Shown in pieces: positions 1-7,812 of a DNA stretch of 64,000 nt; position 1 is the first letter of the stretch; every line of letters begins with the position of its first letter. The DNA comes from Klenkia brasiliensis (GTDB lineage: Bacteria; Actinomycetota; Actinomycetes; Mycobacteriales; Geodermatophilaceae), in NCBI RefSeq assembly GCF_900100695.1, contig NZ_FNCF01000009.1, forward strand, positions 62,001 through 126,000. Direction: 5' to 3'. The position numbers and the translations under genes were made by a program. The notes beneath the pieces are model-generated. The model saw only the letters and a program-made list of their open reading frames with translations, was not told the DNA's origin and made no database searches.

Positions 1-1
1 C

Positions 2-442
2 GCGAGATCCTATGAGCAATCCGATTGGCGCGACAGAAAGCCCGCGATAGACGTAATCTCGTATGCAATAATCACGATTAGGATTCCGGGATCGTCTCGA
101 AGCTATGAAGGTCGGAGCCATTCCCTCTTCTTCTGTGACGCCGTAGACGAGGGTAGGTATGCGTGGTACGAGACCGCGTTCATGGACACGCCACTGATGC
201 GAATGCGCATGGAGGGCGGGCAGGATCCTTATTCGCTGCCGCCGAACGAGATCTCCGGTGCAGCCTTATCGAGGGGCATGGCCGACGCTCAGGTTGCTTG
301 GCCCTTCACCGAACTCCTTCCAGGCGACTTGGATGAATTCGTCGACCGGTGGGTTGGATGGTTCGGCGCCGGGGTGCAGGGACGTCTTTCCCGGCCAGCC
401 TCCATGCCCGAAGGTCAACCGCAAGGAACATGGCGCCAGTAG
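2..442 (+). CDS. 5'-truncated hypothetical protein
   Basis: The reading frame is open from the first bases of the window to TAG at 440-442, giving at least 146 residues, so the true start lies upstream. The first in-window ATG is at 182, but the frame before it is fully open and protein-like. The C-terminal part is acidic and aromatic (PFTELLPGDLDEFVDRW) and ends in a proline/glycine-rich tail. I do not recognise a family. Base composition and codon use are clearly less GC-rich than all later genes, with A/T-ending codons common, which suggests acquisition by transfer. Confidence 0.55.
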   Translation, partial: ARSYEQSDWRDRKPAIDVISYAIITIRIPGSSRSYEGRSHSLFFCDAVDEGRYAWYETAFMDTPLMRMRMEGGQDPYSLPPNEISGAALSRGMADAQVAWPFTELLPGDLDEFVDRWVGWFGAGVQGRLSRPASMPEGQPQGTWRQ

Positions 443-721
443 GGCTATGTCCCCAGTGTTGTTCAGGGCAAAGGCGTGACCGCCTCTACGAGTGGTTGGA
501 CACGGCTTACGTTGGAATGTGTATGAGGCTTGATGGGGCGGACGCATTTGTCCGTTGACTGGGTAGACCGGAAGCGAGCAATGTCAGGTGTGTCCTCCAC
601 CTGGCGGGTCGCCCCCGCCATCTGGCGGGCAGGCTCCGCCGGGTGGCGCTGGGGTGCACGGCCGCCCGGGGCCAGGATGGTGACGGCGGTCACCCGGACC
701 GCCCCGGTCCGAGGAGACCCC
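443..721. other. Intergenic region, no gene seen
   Basis: No convincing gene. Composition changes from mixed to very GC-rich around 560. A perfect 7-bp hairpin (TGGCGGG at 602-608, CCCGCCA at 614-620) is followed by a further TGGCGGG copy at 622-628; it could be a terminator without a T-tract or a small repeat. The frame of the next gene is open upstream of 722, but that stretch is arginine/proline-rich and not protein-like. Confidence 0.5.
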
Positions 722-1696
722 GTGACGACGACGTCGCTGCCGCGCCCGCCCTTCGACCCCGAGGTCGCCGCCGCGCTGGACGCGGTGGGCGAGGCGCTGC
801 CGTCCTCGCTGACGCCGGAGATGATCCCGCTGCTGCGCCAGCCCAACCCGCTGGTGCCGCCGCCCACCGACGAGGAGCTGTCCCTCGGCGGCGCCCTGCG
901 GGTCAGCACCCGCACGGTGCCCGGTCCCGACGGCGAGGTCGAGGTCATCGTGCTGCAGCCGACGGCGGCGGCCGGCCCGGTGCCGGCCGTCCTGCACACC
1001 CACGGCGGCGGCATGATCATCGGCGACGCCCGCACCGGGCTGCTCGAGGTCGCCGGGTGGGCTGCCGAGCTCGGCCTGGTCGTGGTCTCCGTGGAGTACC
1101 GGCTCGCCCCGGAGACCCCGCACCCCGGACCGGTGGAGGACTGCTACGCCGCCCTGCTGTGGACCGTCCGGGAGGCCGCCGAGCTCGGAGTCGACCCCGA
1201 GCGCGTGCTGGTCGCCGGGGCCAGCGCCGGGGGAGGCCTCGCCGCCGCACTGGCCCTCATGGCCCGGGACCGCGGGGAGATCGCCCTCGCCGGCCAGGTG
1301 CTGATCTACCCGATGCTCGACGACCGCAACGACTCCGGCTCGGCGCAGCAGATGGCCGGCGTCGGGGTCTGGGACCGGACCTCCAACGCGACCGGCTGGA
1401 CGGCGCTGCTCGGCGACGCGGTCGGCGGGCCCGACGTCCCGGCCTACGCCGCGCCCGCCCGTGCCACCGACCTCTCCGGCCTGCCGCCGGCGTTCATCGA
1501 CGTGGCGTCGGCCGAGACCTTCCGCGACGAGGACATCGCCTACGCCTCCCGGATCTGGGCCGCCGGGGGCGTCGCCGAGCTGCACGTGTGGCCCGGTGGC
1601 TGCCACGGGTTCGACATGTTCGTCCCCGACGCCGCCATCTCGCAGGCGGCGCGAGCGGCCCGGATCGCCTGGCTGCGCCGCCTGCTGGGCGCCTGA
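722..1696 (+). CDS. Alpha/beta hydrolase, HSL/acetyl-esterase type
   Basis: Predicted cytoplasmic carboxylester hydrolase of 324 residues in the hormone-sensitive-lipase family. The oxyanion motif HGGG is at about residues 94-97, the nucleophile elbow GASAG with Ser168 at 166-170, and the catalytic His is probably the one in CHGF near 295, with an acidic residue near 264-269. The GTG start at 722 is chosen because GAGGAG at 711-716 is well placed and the family-like sequence begins there; an in-frame upstream ATG at 530 would add a low-complexity arginine-rich stretch. Substrate is unknown. A second, different HSL-type hydrolase lies at 44578-45501. Confidence 0.9.
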   Translation: MTTTSLPRPPFDPEVAAALDAVGEALPSSLTPEMIPLLRQPNPLVPPPTDEELSLGGALRVSTRTVPGPDGEVEVIVLQPTAAAGPVPAVLHTHGGGMIIGDARTGLLEVAGWAAELGLVVVSVEYRLAPETPHPGPVEDCYAALLWTVREAAELGVDPERVLVAGASAGGGLAAALALMARDRGEIALAGQVLIYPMLDDRNDSGSAQQMAGVGVWDRTSNATGWTALLGDAVGGPDVPAYAAPARATDLSGLPPAFIDVASAETFRDEDIAYASRIWAAGGVAELHVWPGGCHGFDMFVPDAAISQAARAARIAWLRRLLGA

Positions 1697-1743
1697 CCCG
1701 TGGGGTCTGGTGCCCCGCACCTGCGCGGGGCCACGATGACGCG

Positions 1744-2748
1744 GTGAACGACCTGGCGATGCGGTTGGCCGCGCTGGACCCCGAGATGGCCGCGGCACTG
1801 CGGGCGGTGGGCCACTTCGACGCGCTGCTCGCCGCCCGTGCCGGTCTGCAGGACGTGGTCCGGGGGGCGGCAGGCCTCGCCGGCTGCCCGGTCCGCTGGG
1901 CCGACCCCGACCGCGGCCTCGTCGTCCGGTCCCGCCCGGACGGCGTGCTGGAGGCCGGGCCCGACCCGGACCCGGCGTGGCCGTCCGTGGCCGTGGAGGG
2001 CACGGGCGGGACCCTGCTGCTGGAGCGACCCGGCCCGGCCGGCACCCGCGACGCCGTGGTCCTCGAGCGGGCCGCGGCCGCGGTGGGCACGGTGCTGGAC
2101 CGCACCCGGCGCGGCCGGCCCGGCGCCGACCCGGCCTCCGTCGAGGTGGTGCTCGACCCCGCCGCTGCGCCGGCGGACCGGTCGGCCGCGGCCCGCCGGC
2201 TGGGGCTGGCCGGCCCCGCGCGGGCGGTCGCCCTGGCCGACGGACGCTGGGCGGTCACCGGGGCGGGGGAGTCCTCGCCGGTCGGGGTGCGCTGCGGCAC
2301 CGGCCCCGCCGTCCTGGTCGACGAGCTGCCGCGCTCGGCCGCGCTGGCCGCCCTGGCCCTCCGGCTCACCGCCGAGGGCACGCCCGAGGACCCCGGCCCC
2401 CGGGTGGTGCACGCCGACGAGGTCGGCACCGTGCTGCTGCTGGTCGAGGCCGCAGACGACGCCCCGCCGCTGCCCGACGTGCAGGCGCTGGACGCGGCCG
2501 CCGCCGCCGGTCCGTGGGTGCTGACGACCCTCGACGCCGTCGCCACCACCGGCAGCCAGCGCGACGCCGCCCGGGCGCTGCACCTGCACCACTCGACGCT
2601 GCAGGACCGGCTGCAGCACGCCGAGCAGCTGCTGGGGTGGGACCTGCGGGACCCGGCCGGTCGGCTGCGCCTGCAGCTGGCCCTGCACCTGCGCCGCGCC
2701 GCCCGCTCCCGCGCAGGCCAGTCAGTGGGGCGCAACACGGTCGGCTGA
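1744..2748 (+). CDS. PucR/CdaR-type helix-turn-helix regulator
   Basis: A 334-residue protein whose last 70 residues resemble the PucR C-terminal HTH: the GSQRDAARALHLHHSTLQ segment (about 268-285) followed by a helix ending in LGWDL. The N-terminal two thirds look like a divergent ligand-sensing region and are alanine-rich. This layout is that of CdaR/PucR activators, which respond to small metabolites. The GTG at 1744 starts just after the hydrolase and matches the conserved-looking N terminus; no strong Shine-Dalgarno site is seen. It lies between the hydrolase and the light-sensor phosphatase and may control either. The target is inference. Confidence 0.75.
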   Translation: MNDLAMRLAALDPEMAAALRAVGHFDALLAARAGLQDVVRGAAGLAGCPVRWADPDRGLVVRSRPDGVLEAGPDPDPAWPSVAVEGTGGTLLLERPGPAGTRDAVVLERAAAAVGTVLDRTRRGRPGADPASVEVVLDPAAAPADRSAAARRLGLAGPARAVALADGRWAVTGAGESSPVGVRCGTGPAVLVDELPRSAALAALALRLTAEGTPEDPGPRVVHADEVGTVLLLVEAADDAPPLPDVQALDAAAAAGPWVLTTLDAVATTGSQRDAARALHLHHSTLQDRLQHAEQLLGWDLRDPAGRLRLQLALHLRRAARSRAGQSVGRNTVG

Positions 2749-2763
2749 CTACAGTTCCCCGAC

Positions 2764-4521
2764 GTGGAGCTGTCGGGAGGGCAGGAGGTACCGCTCGGCC
2801 TCGACGCCCTGACCCTGCTCGCCCTGCAGGCCACCGAGGTCAGCGTCACCATCTCCGACCCCGAACTGCCCGGGAACCCGCTGGTCTGGGTCAACCCCGC
2901 CTTCACCGCGACCACCGGCTACGCGGCCGAGGACGCCGTCGGCCGCAACTGCAGCTTCCTGCAGGGCGAGGACACCGACCCCGACGCCGTCGCCGCGATC
3001 CGGCGGGCCATCCGCGAGCAGCGCTCGGTCACCGTCACCCTCCTCAACCACCGCGCCGACGGCCAGGAGTTCTGGAACCGGCTGAGCATCGACCCGGTGC
3101 TCGAGGGCGAGCGCGTCGTGGCCTACGTGGGCGTGCAGTCCGACGTCACCGCCGAGGTGGTGGCCGGTGCCGAGCGCGACGCCGCCCGCGCCGCCACCGA
3201 GGCAGCCCTCGCCCGGGAGACCGCCGCCCGCATCTCGCTGCAGTCCGCGCACCGCCGGCTGCAGCTGATGTCGGCGGCCACCACCACGCTGTCGGCGTCC
3301 CTGGACCCCGACGCGATCGTCGCCCAGCTGGCCGACCTCTGCGTCCCGCCGCTGGCGGACTGGCTGTTCGTCGCCGAGACCGACGAGACCGGCACGGTCG
3401 TGCGGGTGACCACCCGCCACCACGCCCCCGAGGGCCACGAGGCCGCGCTGGACCAGGTGCGCCGTGCCTACGAGGGGCGCCCCCTCCCGCCCGCCGCCCC
3501 CGCCGCGCAGGCGGTCGCCACCGGGTCCCCCGTCACCGTCGCCCACCTCACCCCCGACGGGTTGGCCCCCTACGGCCGCGGGCTGTCCGCCGCCGTCTTC
3601 GGCGAGCTCGGCACCGGCGCGCTGGCCGCCGTCCCCCTCGCCGCCCCCGACAGCACGTGGGGCGCGATGGTGCTCGTGCGCGCCACCCCGCAGCCCTTCC
3701 CGCAGGGTGACCTCGAGGTGGCCGAGGACCTCGGCCGGCGAGCCGGGCAGGCGCTGGCCAACGCCCGCCGCTACGTCCGCGAGGCCACCGTCGCCGAGAG
3801 CCTGCAGCGCGCCCTGCTGCCCGGCCTGCCCGACCTGCCCGGCGTGACGGCCGCGGCGGCCTACCGCAGCGCGGTCCTGGGCGCGGCGGTGGGCGGTGAC
3901 CTCTACGACCTGCTCGACCTGCCCGGCGGGTCGGTCGGTGCGGTGGTCGCCGACGTCGCCGGCCACGACATCGACGCCGCGGCCACCATGGGCACCCTGC
4001 GCGACCTCATCCGCTCCCGCAGCTGGGACGACCCGCCGCCGGACCCGGCCGCCGTCCTCACCGCCGTGGACCGGCTGATGGACGTGCTGCACGTGCCCGG
4101 CCTGGCCACCGCCGCCGTCGTGCAGGCCAGCCGCCCGACCACGGACAGCGGCCCCTGGACCGTGCGGCACACCAACGCCGGCCACCCGCCGGTGCTCCTC
4201 CGGCTGCCGGGCGGGGACGTCGAACCGCTCGGCGGCGCGCACGACCTGCTGCTGGGTGCGGCCCCCGGTGCCCGCCGCCGCACGCAGGAGCGTGCGCTGC
4301 CCGCCGGGTCTCAGCTGGTCCTCTACACCGACGGGCTGGTCGAGCAGCCCCACCACCCGGGCGACCGGGCCCGCGACCTGGACCTCGGCATCGCCCGGCT
4401 GGTGGCCACGGTGCAGGGCCTGCCGGTCGGTGCGCCGCCGGCCGAGGTGGTGGACGCCGCGGTCGAGCTGGTGACCGGCCGGCTGGACGACACCGCCGTC
4501 CTGGTCGTCCAGCTGGGCTGA
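2764..4521 (+). CDS. LOV-GAF-PP2C (SpoIIE-type) phosphatase, predicted blue-light sensor
   Basis: A 585-residue soluble signalling protein. Residues about 20-130 form a PAS domain of LOV type: GRNCSFLQG carries the flavin-adduct cysteine Cys63, LLNHRADGQEFWN supplies the FMN-contacting Asn95 and Asn105, and VGVQ supplies the flipping Gln125. A short helical linker leads to a GAF-like domain (about 155-345). The C-terminal 225 residues are a PPM/SpoIIE phosphatase with GGDLYD, DVAGHD, NAGHPP and YTDGLVE metal-binding motifs. Family knowledge predicts dephosphorylation of an anti-sigma-factor antagonist. A lone STAS protein is encoded at 44245-44568. GTG start at 2764, 15 bases after the upstream stop. 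Confidence 0.92.
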   Translation: MELSGGQEVPLGLDALTLLALQATEVSVTISDPELPGNPLVWVNPAFTATTGYAAEDAVGRNCSFLQGEDTDPDAVAAIRRAIREQRSVTVTLLNHRADGQEFWNRLSIDPVLEGERVVAYVGVQSDVTAEVVAGAERDAARAATEAALARETAARISLQSAHRRLQLMSAATTTLSASLDPDAIVAQLADLCVPPLADWLFVAETDETGTVVRVTTRHHAPEGHEAALDQVRRAYEGRPLPPAAPAAQAVATGSPVTVAHLTPDGLAPYGRGLSAAVFGELGTGALAAVPLAAPDSTWGAMVLVRATPQPFPQGDLEVAEDLGRRAGQALANARRYVREATVAESLQRALLPGLPDLPGVTAAAAYRSAVLGAAVGGDLYDLLDLPGGSVGAVVADVAGHDIDAAATMGTLRDLIRSRSWDDPPPDPAAVLTAVDRLMDVLHVPGLATAAVVQASRPTTDSGPWTVRHTNAGHPPVLLRLPGGDVEPLGGAHDLLLGAAPGARRRTQERALPAGSQLVLYTDGLVEQPHHPGDRARDLDLGIARLVATVQGLPVGAPPAEVVDAAVELVTGRLDDTAVLVVQLG

Positions 4522-4533
4522 GAACCTGTCCCG

Positions 4534-5442
4534 GTGACCGACGACCTGTACCTGCCGTTCGCCGAGCGCACCCCCGACGGCCAGTACGCCGCGGTCCTGC
4601 GGGCGATCGTCACCGAGGGGGAGCGGACGCCGACCCGGCAGGGCGTCGAGGCGCTGACCCTCATGCAGCAGACCACCCGCTACCCGCTGCGCAACGGGTT
4701 CCCGCTGATCACCGAGCGGTCCATCAAGGGCTTCTGGCCCAAGGCGGTCGGCGAGCTGTGCGCCTTCATCAACGGCGCCACCACCGTCGAGGAGTTCGCC
4801 GCGTTCGGCTGCGACTGGTGGGACGCCTGGGCGACCCCGGAGAAGACCCGCAAGCGCGGCCTGCCCGACGGCTCGCTGGGCCCGGGCTCCTACGGCGGCG
4901 CCTTCCACGACTTCCCGGCCCCGCCCGGGCGCGAGCCGATGGACCAGTTCGCCCACCTCGTCGAGCAGATCACCGAGCTGCCCGAGCTGCGCACCCACTT
5001 CGTCTCGCCGTGGATCCCGCAGTACCAGGTGCGGGGCGAGGGCAAGACCCCCGGGACGACGATCGCGCCCTGCCACGGCTGGGTGCACGTGCGCGTGCTG
5101 GGCGGCACGCTGCACCTGCACATGTTCCAGCGCTCCGGCGACGTGCCCGTCGGCGTGCCGTCGAACATGGCGCAGTACGCCGCGCTGCTGCTCATGCTGG
5201 CCCAGCTGACCGGCACCCGGCCGGGCACCTTCCACCACACCATCAGCGACGCCCACGTCTACGTCGACCAGCTCGACGCCGTGCACGAGATGATCACCCG
5301 CGAGCCGCGGCGGTTGCCCACGCTGACCCTCACCGAGGAGGGCCGGGCGGTCACCGACATCCACGACTTCCGGGCCACCCACTTCCAGCTGTCGGACTAC
5401 GAGCCGCACCCGGCCATCCGCGGCATCCCGGTCGCCTCGTGA
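4534..5442 (+). CDS. thyA: Thymidylate synthase
   Basis: Converts dUMP and methylene-tetrahydrofolate to dTMP and dihydrofolate. The 302-residue protein has the catalytic Cys180 in APCHGW, the phosphate-binding QRSGD (199-203), a VPSNMAQYA segment with the conserved Asn211, and a DAHVY motif. It is longer than the 264-residue E. coli enzyme and diverged from it (QRSGD instead of QRSCD; GPGSYG instead of the usual GPVYG). GTG start at 4534. It overlaps the dihydrofolate reductase gene by 4 bp (GTGA at 5439-5442), so the two are translationally coupled. Confidence 0.9.
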   Translation: MTDDLYLPFAERTPDGQYAAVLRAIVTEGERTPTRQGVEALTLMQQTTRYPLRNGFPLITERSIKGFWPKAVGELCAFINGATTVEEFAAFGCDWWDAWATPEKTRKRGLPDGSLGPGSYGGAFHDFPAPPGREPMDQFAHLVEQITELPELRTHFVSPWIPQYQVRGEGKTPGTTIAPCHGWVHVRVLGGTLHLHMFQRSGDVPVGVPSNMAQYAALLLMLAQLTGTRPGTFHHTISDAHVYVDQLDAVHEMITREPRRLPTLTLTEEGRAVTDIHDFRATHFQLSDYEPHPAIRGIPVAS

Positions 5443-5978
5443 CCGGCCCCGTGACGCTGTCGCTGGTGGTCGCGGTCGCCGACGACGGCGTGATCGGTGA
5501 CCGCAACGGGCTGCCCTGGCACATCAGCGAGGACCTGCGCCGCTTCCGCGAGCTGACCACCGGCCACGTCGTCGTCGCCGGCCGGCTCACCCACGAGTCG
5601 GTGACCGCGCGGCTGGGCCGGCCGCTGCCCGGCCGGCACACCGTCGTGGTCAGCGGCAGCACCCCGCCGGACGGGCCGCAGGTGTGGACGCCGGGCGCGG
5701 CCACCGTCGTGCCCGACCTGGACGCCGCGCTGGGGCTGGCCGGCCGGCTGGCCGCCGACGCGCCGCACCCGGACGTCGTCGTCATGGGCGGCGCCCAGAT
5801 CTACCGGCAGGCGCTGCCGCAGGTCGCCACGGTGCACCTCACCCGGGTGCACCTGACCCCCGGCGGCGACACCCGGATGCCCGAGGGCTGGCTGGACGGG
5901 TTCACCGTCGCCGACAGCCGCGACCTGACGACGGCGTCGGGCACCGGCGTCACGTTCGAGACGCTCACCCGTGGCTGA
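5439..5978 (+). CDS. folA: Dihydrofolate reductase
   Basis: Regenerates tetrahydrofolate from the dihydrofolate made by the adjacent thymidylate synthase. It is 179 residues long, with the substrate-site motif LPWHISEDLRRFR at about 25-37, the NADPH-site region VVVAGRLTHES, and the VVMGGAQIYRQAL motif near the C terminus. The GTG at 5439 overlaps the thyA stop by 4 bp; a second in-frame GTG at 5451 would remove four residues. The stop overlaps the next gene by 8 bp, giving a tight thyA-folA-HIT operon. Confidence 0.9.
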   Translation: MTGPVTLSLVVAVADDGVIGDRNGLPWHISEDLRRFRELTTGHVVVAGRLTHESVTARLGRPLPGRHTVVVSGSTPPDGPQVWTPGAATVVPDLDAALGLAGRLAADAPHPDVVVMGGAQIYRQALPQVATVHLTRVHLTPGGDTRMPEGWLDGFTVADSRDLTTASGTGVTFETLTRG

Positions 5979-6402
5979 CCTCTACTGCCCGGCCAACGCC
6001 CGCACCCCCGAGCAGGTGGCCCGGATGGCCGACCTGGAGGCGCGCGGTGTCTGCCTGTTCTGCGCCGACGCCGGCACCGAGGTCGGCGGCGGCGACGTCG
6101 TCACCGAGACCGCGCACTGGCGGGCGCTGCACAACGACTTCCCCTACCGGGGTGCGGCCCGGCACCTGCTGCTGGTGCCGCGCGCGCACGTCACCGACGT
6201 GCTGGACCTCGACGACGCCGCCCGCGCCGACCTGTGGACCGTGCTGCGCGCCGTCCGCGGGGAGGACCGCGGCCCGTACGGGCTGGGCATGCGCAACGGT
6301 CCCTGCGAGGGCACCGGCGGCACCATCGCCCACGTGCACCTGCACGTGCTGGTGCCCGACGGCGAGCAGCCGCTGCGGATGCGGTTCAGCTCGGCGCGCT
6401 GA
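5971..6402 (+). CDS. HIT-family nucleotide hydrolase/transferase
   Basis: A 143-residue histidine-triad protein with the active-site motif HVHLHVLV starting at His121 and a preceding NGPCEGTGGTIAH segment. CLFC at 28-31 could form part of a zinc site, as in several bacterial HIT proteins. HIT proteins usually hydrolyse nucleoside phosphoramidates or dinucleotides. The GTG start at 5971 lies inside the end of folA, placing it third in a nucleotide/folate operon. Its 3' end overlaps the convergent deaminase gene by 17 bp. Confidence 0.85.
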   Translation: MADLYCPANARTPEQVARMADLEARGVCLFCADAGTEVGGGDVVTETAHWRALHNDFPYRGAARHLLLVPRAHVTDVLDLDDAARADLWTVLRAVRGEDRGPYGLGMRNGPCEGTGGTIAHVHLHVLVPDGEQPLRMRFSSAR

Positions 6403-7219
6403 GGTCCACCCAGACCAGCTCCACCCCGGCACCGGCCAGGATCGCCTCGGCGTCGAGCAGGGAGTACGACCCGCGGAAGAAGCAGCGGGCGAACCGGGCC
6501 TCGGCGACCAGGTAGGCGCACGCCGGGCACGGGAACGCCGAGACGTAGAGGTCCGCGCCCGCGGTGTCGAAGGCGCCCGCCGCGGCCTGCCCGACCAGCG
6601 AGGCCTCCGCGTGGATCGCGGTGGACAGGTCGGCACGCAGTCCGCGCGAGAACTCGTTGCGGGGGTCGCCGTCGACGTAGGGCGCGTGCTCGGTGGGCTG
6701 GTGCCGGTTGTGGCTGGTGGCCAGCACCTGCCCGTCGCGGGCGGCGAGCGCACCGACCTGGCGCCACCAGTCCGAGGACCTCTCGCCCGCCGCGACCGCC
6801 TGCTGCATGAGCGCCACGTGCACCGGGTCGGTCGTCGTCCCCGCGCTGGCCCCGGCGGGCCGCTCCTCCAGCGCCCACTGCCGGTCCCAGCGCAGGAACA
6901 CCGGGACGAACTCGAACCGGGTGCCGGGGCAGTCGGCGGCCAGCTCGCGGGTGACCGACTCGTCGGCGGCGAGCACCACGTCGTCCAGCGCGGCCGGGAG
7001 GTCCGCCGGCTGCACGACCCGGACGTCGACCCCGTGCTCGGCCGCCAGCACGCGCCCGACGACGGCGGCGTCCAGGCCGCGGATCTCCTTGCGCATCGCC
7101 GGGAACCGCTCGGCGAACCCGTCGCCGAGCAGCAGCACCCGGTCGATCTCCGGGTGCGCGGCGAGCAGCCGGCGGTGCCCGGCGTGGTAGACCGGCGCGT
7201 GCAGCAGCAGCTGGGTCAC
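6386..7219 (-). CDS. Fusion of HxGH nucleotidyltransferase-like domain and zinc cytidine/dCMP-type deaminase domain
   Basis: A 277-residue protein. The C-terminal part (about 150-277) is a cytidine-deaminase-fold zinc enzyme: HAE at 203-205 supplies the ligand and proton-shuttle Glu, and PCPAC at 230-234 supplies Cys231 and Cys234. The N-terminal part has HAGH at 12-15 in the position of the HxGH nucleotide-binding motif, followed by an alternating beta/alpha pattern, so it resembles a nucleotidyltransferase fold; this is weaker than the deaminase call. The GTG start at 7219 overlaps the stop of the upstream nucleotidyltransferase gene by 4 bp. A dCMP-deaminase role would feed dUMP to the convergent thyA, but the fused domain suggests a different substrate. 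Confidence 0.75.
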   Translation of the reverse strand: MTQLLLHAPVYHAGHRRLLAAHPEIDRVLLLGDGFAERFPAMRKEIRGLDAAVVGRVLAAEHGVDVRVVQPADLPAALDDVVLAADESVTRELAADCPGTRFEFVPVFLRWDRQWALEERPAGASAGTTTDPVHVALMQQAVAAGERSSDWWRQVGALAARDGQVLATSHNRHQPTEHAPYVDGDPRNEFSRGLRADLSTAIHAEASLVGQAAAGAFDTAGADLYVSAFPCPACAYLVAEARFARCFFRGSYSLLDAEAILAGAGVELVWVDLSAPS

Positions 7220-7779
7220 GACTCGGGGTCGCGCCCGGCGGCGTCGGCGAGGTGGATGAGCCGCAGCCGCGCCGACGTGCTCACCGTCGACATGCGGTCC
7301 AGCACCACCACCCGGTCGCAGTACTCGGCCTCGAGCCGGGCCACCTCGTCGGCGGTGTAGGTCTCCGCGGTGGCCACCAGCACGCTGGGGCGCACCGCCT
7401 TGATCAGCGCCCACTGCTCGTGCTCGACGTGCTTGAGGGTCACGATGCCCACCCCGCGCTGGTGGGTGACCATCCGCAGCCGCTCCATCTCCGGCACTGC
7501 GGGGCGGGAGGGGCCCTTGCGGCGGCGGACCTTCTCGTCGCTGTCCACGCCGACGATGAGGAAGCCGCCCATCGAGCGGGCCTTCTCCAGGTAGCGGCTG
7601 TGCCCCTCGTGGATCATGTCGAAGGACCCGCTGGTGAGCACCACCCGCAGCCCCAGGGTCTTCAGCGCCGAGCTCATCGCGGCCAGCCGGTCGAGGTCGT
7701 CGACGAAGCGTTCCTCGAAGTGCGACGCGTCCTGGAACAGGTCGCTGTAGAGCCGGCCCGGCTCCGGGTTCCCGGTCAC
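7216..7779 (-). CDS. HxGH-motif cytidylyl/adenylyltransferase family protein
   Basis: A 187-residue nucleotidyltransferase of the RfaE/glycerol-phosphate cytidylyltransferase type. GSFDMIHEGH ends at residue 60 with the HEGH signature, a VGVDSDEKVRRRKGP segment follows, and STSARLR (167-173) matches the second substrate-binding motif. The GTG start at 7779 is the first good start; no Shine-Dalgarno site is evident. It is cotranscribed with the deaminase fusion. The acceptor molecule (sugar phosphate, polyol phosphate or nucleotide) cannot be read from the sequence. Confidence 0.8.
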   Translation of the reverse strand: MTGNPEPGRLYSDLFQDASHFEERFVDDLDRLAAMSSALKTLGLRVVLTSGSFDMIHEGHSRYLEKARSMGGFLIVGVDSDEKVRRRKGPSRPAVPEMERLRMVTHQRGVGIVTLKHVEHEQWALIKAVRPSVLVATAETYTADEVARLEAEYCDRVVVLDRMSTVSTSARLRLIHLADAAGRDPES

Positions 7780-7812
7780 GCGGGGAGGTTACCGGTCAGC
7801 GAGGATGGGCCG

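Noticed and set aside
643-2748. Long plus-strand reading frame across the first two genes
   Set aside because: Only the part from 1744 is protein-like; the rest is the hydrolase gene read in another frame.
1977-3710. 577-codon plus-strand reading frame
   Set aside because: Extremely Arg/Gly/Pro-rich, an out-of-frame product of GC-rich coding DNA.
2749-5409. 886-codon minus-strand frame opposite phosphatase and thyA
   Set aside because: Antisense of two clear genes, rich in Gly/Arg/Gln with no domain.
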